Shown: one piece after another, positions 60,135-64,000 of the stretch
Layout of the letters: every line of letters begins with the position of its first letter
Numbering within the stretch: the first letter of the stretch is position 1
DNA from: an uncultured Aquimarina sp.
GTDB taxonomy: Bacteria > Bacteroidota > Bacteroidia > Flavobacteriales > Flavobacteriaceae
Length of the DNA stretch: 64,000 bases
Assembly: GCA_947500545.1 (NCBI GenBank)
Contig: CANMSO010000012.1
Coordinates: forward strand, 1 to 64,000
Direction of reading: 5' to 3'
Position numbers and translations under genes: made by a program
The notes under the pieces: model-generated
The model's database searches: none
What the model saw: the letters and a program-made list of their open reading frames with translations, nothing else
Told to the model about the DNA's origin: nothing

Positions 60135-60276
60135 GTAGTGAAAATTTTAAAATGTTATAAATTATATTATATTCAAAATCAGGATGCTAAAATAATATTT
60201 TTTTACGAATTTTAAATCTAAAGCTGTTAAACTTTACGAATATATTAATAAACAGATCATTAAACATTAATTTTTT

Positions 60277-62034
60277 ATGCGCGCATTACGCCATTTAAAC
60301 AAATACTTCTTAAAATATAAATATCGACTTCTTATCGGTTTGGTGATTACTATTATAGCTAGAGTTTTTGCAACTTTAATCCCTTCTTTTGTAGGAAAAT
60401 CTGTAGATGTTGTACAACACTATCTCGATGGTAAGATCACTGATATAGCTGAAGTAAAAAGCGGTTTATTGATTAACATTCTCCTGATTCTGGGGTCTGT
60501 ACTTATTTCTGCTTTTTTCACTTTCTTAATGCGTCAAACGTTTATTGTTGTTTCGCGATTTATAGAATTCGATTTAAAAAATGAAGTTTTTCAGCATTAC
60601 CAGAAATTGTCCCTTAATTTTTATAAGAAAAATCGAACTGGAGATCTTATGAACAGAATTAGTGAAGATGTTGGCAAAGTTAGGATGTATGTAGGCCCTG
60701 CAATCATGTATAGTGTGAATACTTTTACTCTTTTTATTGTAGTAATTGGTTATATGATCAGTATCGCTCCAGAACTTACATTATATACGGTAGCACCTTT
60801 ACCAATATTATCTGTTTCTATTTATAAATTGAGTGTAGCCATACATAAACGTAGTACAGTTGTCCAGGAGTTTTTATCTAAATTAACTACATTCACCCAA
60901 GAATCTTTTAGTGGCATCACAGTAATTAAAGCTTATGGAATTGAACCTCAAACCGAGAGAGACTTCACTGAGCTATCAAATACAAGTAAAGACAAGAATT
61001 TAGATTTAGCCAAAGTTCAAGCATTATTTTTTCCTTTAATGGTATTGCTTATAGGCTTTAGCAATATTCTAGTCATTTATATTGGTGGTCAACAATATAT
61101 TGATGGCACTATAAAAGATGTTGGAATTATTATACAGTTTATTTTATATGTCAACATGCTTACATGGCCCGTAGCAACAGTAGGTTGGGTAAGCTCAATA
61201 GTGCAACAGGCTGAAGCGTCTCAAGTACGAATCAACGAATTTCTAAGCCAAGAACCAGAAATAACGAATACGGTTACTCAAAAAACTCCTATAAAAGGAA
61301 ACATTAGTTTCGATAATGTCTCCTTCACTTATGATGACACAAATATTACGGCTTTAAAAAACATGAGTTTTGAAATCCAAAACGGGGAAACGATAGGCAT
61401 AATAGGTAAAACGGGGGCCGGAAAATCTACTATATTAGATTTATTGGGGAGACTATACGATGTTTCATCAGGAGAAATACGCATTGATGGAACCCCAATA
61501 AGAAACCTTAACTTATTAGATTTAAGAGAAAGAATTGGTTATGTACCTCAAGATGCATTTTTATTTAGCGATAGTATCAAAAACAATATAAAATTTGGAA
61601 AAGAAAATGCAACAGATGATGAAGTATATGCAGCGGCAAAAAATGCCGTTGTACACAAAAACATTATAGGTTTTAACAAAGGATATGATACAATTTTAGG
61701 AGAGCGAGGTATAACACTTTCTGGTGGTCAAAAACAAAGAGTATCTATAGCTAGAGCAATTATTAAGAACCCATCTATTCTACTTTTTGACGATTGTTTA
61801 TCTGCTGTAGATACTGAAACTGAGGAAGAAATTTTACAAAACATAAACAAAATATCTAAAGATAAAACCACTTTTATTGTTAGTCATAGAGTATCTACAA
61901 CCAAAAATGCTGATAAAATAATTGTTTTAGAAGACGGGAAAATAATACAGCAAGGCACTCATAATCAGCTCATAAACACTCCCGGACACTATAAAGAACT
62001 TTATTTAAAACAACTTAGCGAAAAAGAAATCTGA
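60277..62034 (+). CDS. ABC exporter, fused membrane and ATPase domains
   Basis: 585 residues. Six membrane helices in the first 310 residues (LIGLVITIIARVFATLIPSFVG opens them), then an ATP-binding domain with Walker A IIGKTGAGKSTILDLLGRLY, Q-loop YVPQDAFLFSDS, signature LSGGQKQRVSIARAI, Walker B ILLFDDCLSAVDTETEE and switch His VSHRV. The Walker B catalytic position reads D-D-C, lacking the usual Glu right after the Asp, so ATP hydrolysis may be slow. A half-transporter of the lipid/multidrug MsbA type; substrate unknown. Confidence 0.92.
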   Translation: MRALRHLNKYFLKYKYRLLIGLVITIIARVFATLIPSFVGKSVDVVQHYLDGKITDIAEVKSGLLINILLILGSVLISAFFTFLMRQTFIVVSRFIEFDLKNEVFQHYQKLSLNFYKKNRTGDLMNRISEDVGKVRMYVGPAIMYSVNTFTLFIVVIGYMISIAPELTLYTVAPLPILSVSIYKLSVAIHKRSTVVQEFLSKLTTFTQESFSGITVIKAYGIEPQTERDFTELSNTSKDKNLDLAKVQALFFPLMVLLIGFSNILVIYIGGQQYIDGTIKDVGIIIQFILYVNMLTWPVATVGWVSSIVQQAEASQVRINEFLSQEPEITNTVTQKTPIKGNISFDNVSFTYDDTNITALKNMSFEIQNGETIGIIGKTGAGKSTILDLLGRLYDVSSGEIRIDGTPIRNLNLLDLRERIGYVPQDAFLFSDSIKNNIKFGKENATDDEVYAAAKNAVVHKNIIGFNKGYDTILGERGITLSGGQKQRVSIARAIIKNPSILLFDDCLSAVDTETEEEILQNINKISKDKTTFIVSHRVSTTKNADKIIVLEDGKIIQQGTHNQLINTPGHYKELYLKQLSEKEI

Positions 62035-62113
62035 GTTTTTTTTGTGCGATTAACAATTTTTTTGGATTTTTGAGACTTACATAGCAAATTAATTAATTTA
62101 AGAAATACGTATT

Positions 62114-62503
62114 ATGAGTGATAATGAAATGATGGAGAAAGAAGAAATTTTCTCAAAAGTTTTAAGAGCTGGAAGAAGAACATATTTCTTTGATGTAAGG
62201 GCTACCAAAGCAGGGGATTACTATTTGACAATAACAGAAAGTAAAAAATTCACTAACGACGATGGGTCTTTTCACTACAAGAAACATAAAATCTACCTGT
62301 ACAAAGAAGATTTTGTTGGGTTTACAGAGATCTTAAATGAAATGACTCAATTCATTGTTGAGGAAAAAGGCGAAGAAGTAATTAGCGAAAGACACCAAAA
62401 AGATTATCAAAAATCTTACGAGAATGATTCATCTGAAACAACAAAAGAAGAAGTATCTGCTTCTACAGAAAGTTTTACAGATGTAAGTTTTGATGATATC
62501 TAA
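62114..62503 (+). CDS. PUR-alpha-like DNA/RNA-binding protein (DUF3276)
   Basis: 129 residues. The core EIFSKVLRAGRRTYFFDVRATKAGDYYLTITESKKF and HKIYLYKEDFVGFTEILNEM is the PUR repeat of DUF3276, a Bacteroidota and Spirochaete family whose Borrelia member binds nucleic acid. The C-terminal third is acidic and disordered (SETTKEEVSASTESFTDVS). Stands alone with a strong terminator. Confidence 0.9.
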   Translation: MSDNEMMEKEEIFSKVLRAGRRTYFFDVRATKAGDYYLTITESKKFTNDDGSFHYKKHKIYLYKEDFVGFTEILNEMTQFIVEEKGEEVISERHQKDYQKSYENDSSETTKEEVSASTESFTDVSFDDI

Positions 62504-62535
62504 AAATAACGATCAAACTTAAGTTAAAGTTATCT

Positions 62536-62567
62536 AAACCGTTTCATTGTCTGAAACGGTTTTTTTT
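62536..62567 (+). terminator. Terminator of the PUR-alpha-like gene
   Basis: AAACCGTTTCA (62536-62546), loop TTGTC, TGAAACGGTTT (62552-62562) and a T run. It lies 33 nt past the stop codon. Confidence 0.92.
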
Positions 62568-62601
62568 ATATTCACACGGATTATAAAATAACTCAACTGG
62601 G

Positions 62602-64000
62602 ATGAAACATATATTTACTATTCTCTTATTATTCACAAACCTCATTTCTTATAGTCAAAACGATCTTTCTTTAGACTACTATTTACCAACAAATGTCTCT
62701 TATAATCCTGAAATTCCTACTCCGCAAAGTGTTTTAGGGTTCGTTCCTGGGAAATGGCACGTTACACATGACAAATTGGTAAGCTACATGAATGCACTTG
62801 CAAAAGCTTCTTCAAGAATAACAATTGAAGAAAGAGGGAAGACTTTTGAAGATCGACCAATTTTATTGCTTACGATCACTTCAGAAAAAAATCATCAAAA
62901 CCTTCAAGAAATAAGAGAAAAACACATTCAACTCACCGAAAGTAATTCCGGTTCTATTGACTTAGAAACTCTACCTGCGGTTATATACCAAGGATTTTCG
63001 ATTCATGGTAATGAACCCAGTGGTTCTAATGCAGCGCTAATAGCGGCCTATTATCTTGCTGCAGGTCAAGGTCAGGAAATAGATAAACTTCTTAATAACA
63101 CGATCATTTTGCTAGACCCGTCGTTTAACCCTGATGGACTACAACGATTTGCCTATTGGGCAAACACAAACAAAAGCAAAAATATAAGTACAGATCCACA
63201 AGACAGAGAATATAGAGAGGTATGGCCAGGAGGTAGAACAAATCATTATTGGTTTGACATGAACCGTGACTGGCTACCAGTACAACTACCAGAATCCAGA
63301 GCTCGTATTGCAACATTTCACAAGTGGTACCCAAACATCCTTACCGATCATCATGAAATGGGATCAAATAGTACTTTCTTTTTTCAACCGGGGATACAAT
63401 CCAGAACACATCCTTTGACCCCAAAATTAAATCAAGAACTTACAAAAAAGATTGCTAATTTTCATGCTAAAGCGCTCGATAATATTGGCTCACTATACTA
63501 TACAGAAGAAAATTTTGATGACTTTTATTATGGAAAAGGATCTACTTTTCCTGATATAAATGGAGGTATAGGAATATTATTTGAGCAAGGCAGCTCACGT
63601 GGTCATGCACAACAAACCGATAATGGTGTACTTACTTTCCCTTTTACCATAAGAAATCAATTTACAGCAGCTTTATCAACGCTTGAAGCGGGAAAAAATA
63701 TGCGTAAGGAATTATTATCATATAAACGAGAGTTTTTTAACAATGCTAGAAAAGAATCATCTAAAGACTCATACGTTTTTGGAAATGAAAAAGATGCAGC
63801 CTCTACATACCATTTGGCAGAAATCTTAAAGAGACACAAAATTAAATTTCATGATTTAAAACAAGATATTTCTGTACAAGGCAAAAATTTCAAAAAAGGA
63901 TATAGTTTTGTTGTCCCTAAAAGTCAACGTCAAAGTAGATTAATAAAGGCTATTTTTGAAAAAAGAACAACATTCCAGGACAGTCTCTTTTATGATATCT
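62602..64000 (+). CDS. M14-family zinc carboxypeptidase, 3' end cut by window
   Basis: At least 466 residues, open to the window end. Signal peptide ending LISYSQ. The M14 domain reads ASSRITIEERGKTFEDRPILLLTITS, with the zinc motif VIYQGFSIHGNEPSGSNAAL (H-x-x-E) and later NPDGLQRFAYW, WFDMNRDWLP and the third ligand in LTDHHEMG. The later part (KFHDLKQDISVQGKNFKKGYSFVVPKSQRQ) is the C-terminal domain seen in flavobacterial members. Secreted or periplasmic peptidase. Confidence 0.93.
   Translation, partial: MKHIFTILLLFTNLISYSQNDLSLDYYLPTNVSYNPEIPTPQSVLGFVPGKWHVTHDKLVSYMNALAKASSRITIEERGKTFEDRPILLLTITSEKNHQNLQEIREKHIQLTESNSGSIDLETLPAVIYQGFSIHGNEPSGSNAALIAAYYLAAGQGQEIDKLLNNTIILLDPSFNPDGLQRFAYWANTNKSKNISTDPQDREYREVWPGGRTNHYWFDMNRDWLPVQLPESRARIATFHKWYPNILTDHHEMGSNSTFFFQPGIQSRTHPLTPKLNQELTKKIANFHAKALDNIGSLYYTEENFDDFYYGKGSTFPDINGGIGILFEQGSSRGHAQQTDNGVLTFPFTIRNQFTAALSTLEAGKNMRKELLSYKREFFNNARKESSKDSYVFGNEKDAASTYHLAEILKRHKIKFHDLKQDISVQGKNFKKGYSFVVPKSQRQSRLIKAIFEKRTTFQDSLFYDI

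Overview
The window is a 64 kb piece of an AT-rich chromosome (roughly one third GC by eye) from a member of the Flavobacteriaceae (Bacteroidota). The evidence is the gene content: LytTR two-component genes, DUF4270, DUF6268, DUF4907, DUF3570/DUF4266, DUF4856 and imelysin genes, SusC-like TonB receptors, tripeptidase PepT, many short lipoprotein signals ending in (S/N)C, TAnnTTTG-type promoter elements, almost no Shine-Dalgarno sequences, and a flavobacterial carotenoid cluster. A pigmented marine genus such as Aquimarina or a relative would fit, but the genus is a guess. No phage, transposon, CRISPR array or conjugative element is visible. This is core and lightly accessory chromosome.

Layout. 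1-0.7 kb: partial tRNA-Lys, tRNA-Leu and a small lipoprotein. 0.85-4.95 kb (minus): an operon of a DUF6268 barrel, a Kelch lipoprotein, a DUF4907 protein, a LytS-type kinase and a LytTR regulator, which looks like an envelope-sensing unit. 5.2-7.7 kb (plus): DUF4270 lipoprotein and FadL-like barrel. 7.8-11.6 kb (plus): a CarH-like MerR regulator followed by crtI, crtB and crtZ, with no lycopene cyclase. 11.6-17.7 kb (minus): thioredoxin, a lipoprotein made of four near-identical modules, a Crp/Fnr regulator, aconitase and a secreted helical protein. 17.8-23 kb (minus): three parvulin-type envelope chaperones and a MoxR ATPase in one operon. 23.2-31.4 kb: mixed genes, including an OmpH/Skp chaperone, guaB, a PAP2 phosphatase, a slipin and a PagL-like barrel, plus a decayed lipoprotein/TPR gene and a strongly folded putative RNA.

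31.4-36.6 kb holds a 32-codon mini-gene with a sigma-54-like promoter and its own terminator, then an operon of SRPBCC, two YCII (DGPF) proteins and an ECF42-type sigma factor, preceded by a sequence that looks like the sigma factor's own promoter, then two NTF2-like secreted proteins. 36.6-41.6 kb: DUF1203, an AraC-methyltransferase fusion, a thioredoxin-ApbE-DUF4266-DUF3570 extracytoplasmic redox module, and a 47-residue cysteine-rich mini-protein. 41.7-49.3 kb: ferritin, a lone PAS protein and an apparent iron-acquisition operon (DUF4856, imelysin, HTTM/gamma-carboxylase-like, TonB receptor) behind a very clear promoter that carries a dyad in its spacer. 49.4-60.1 kb: heme-binding protein, HMG-CoA lyase, LysE exporter, pyrD, a large TonB receptor, pepT, yajC, DUF1573, nusB and a branched-chain amino-acid dehydrogenase. 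60.3-64 kb: ABC exporter, PUR-alpha-like protein and an M14 carboxypeptidase cut by the window end.

The items least explained by ordinary annotation are the folded RNA at 28836-29005, the mini-gene at 31611-31834, the cysteine-rich ORF at 41412-41555, the Kelch/LytTR operon, and the regulatory DNA in front of the carotenoid, ECF42 and iron operons. All family names were assigned by reading motifs, with no database search. Start sites were moved inward where a TTG-initiated extension looked artificial.
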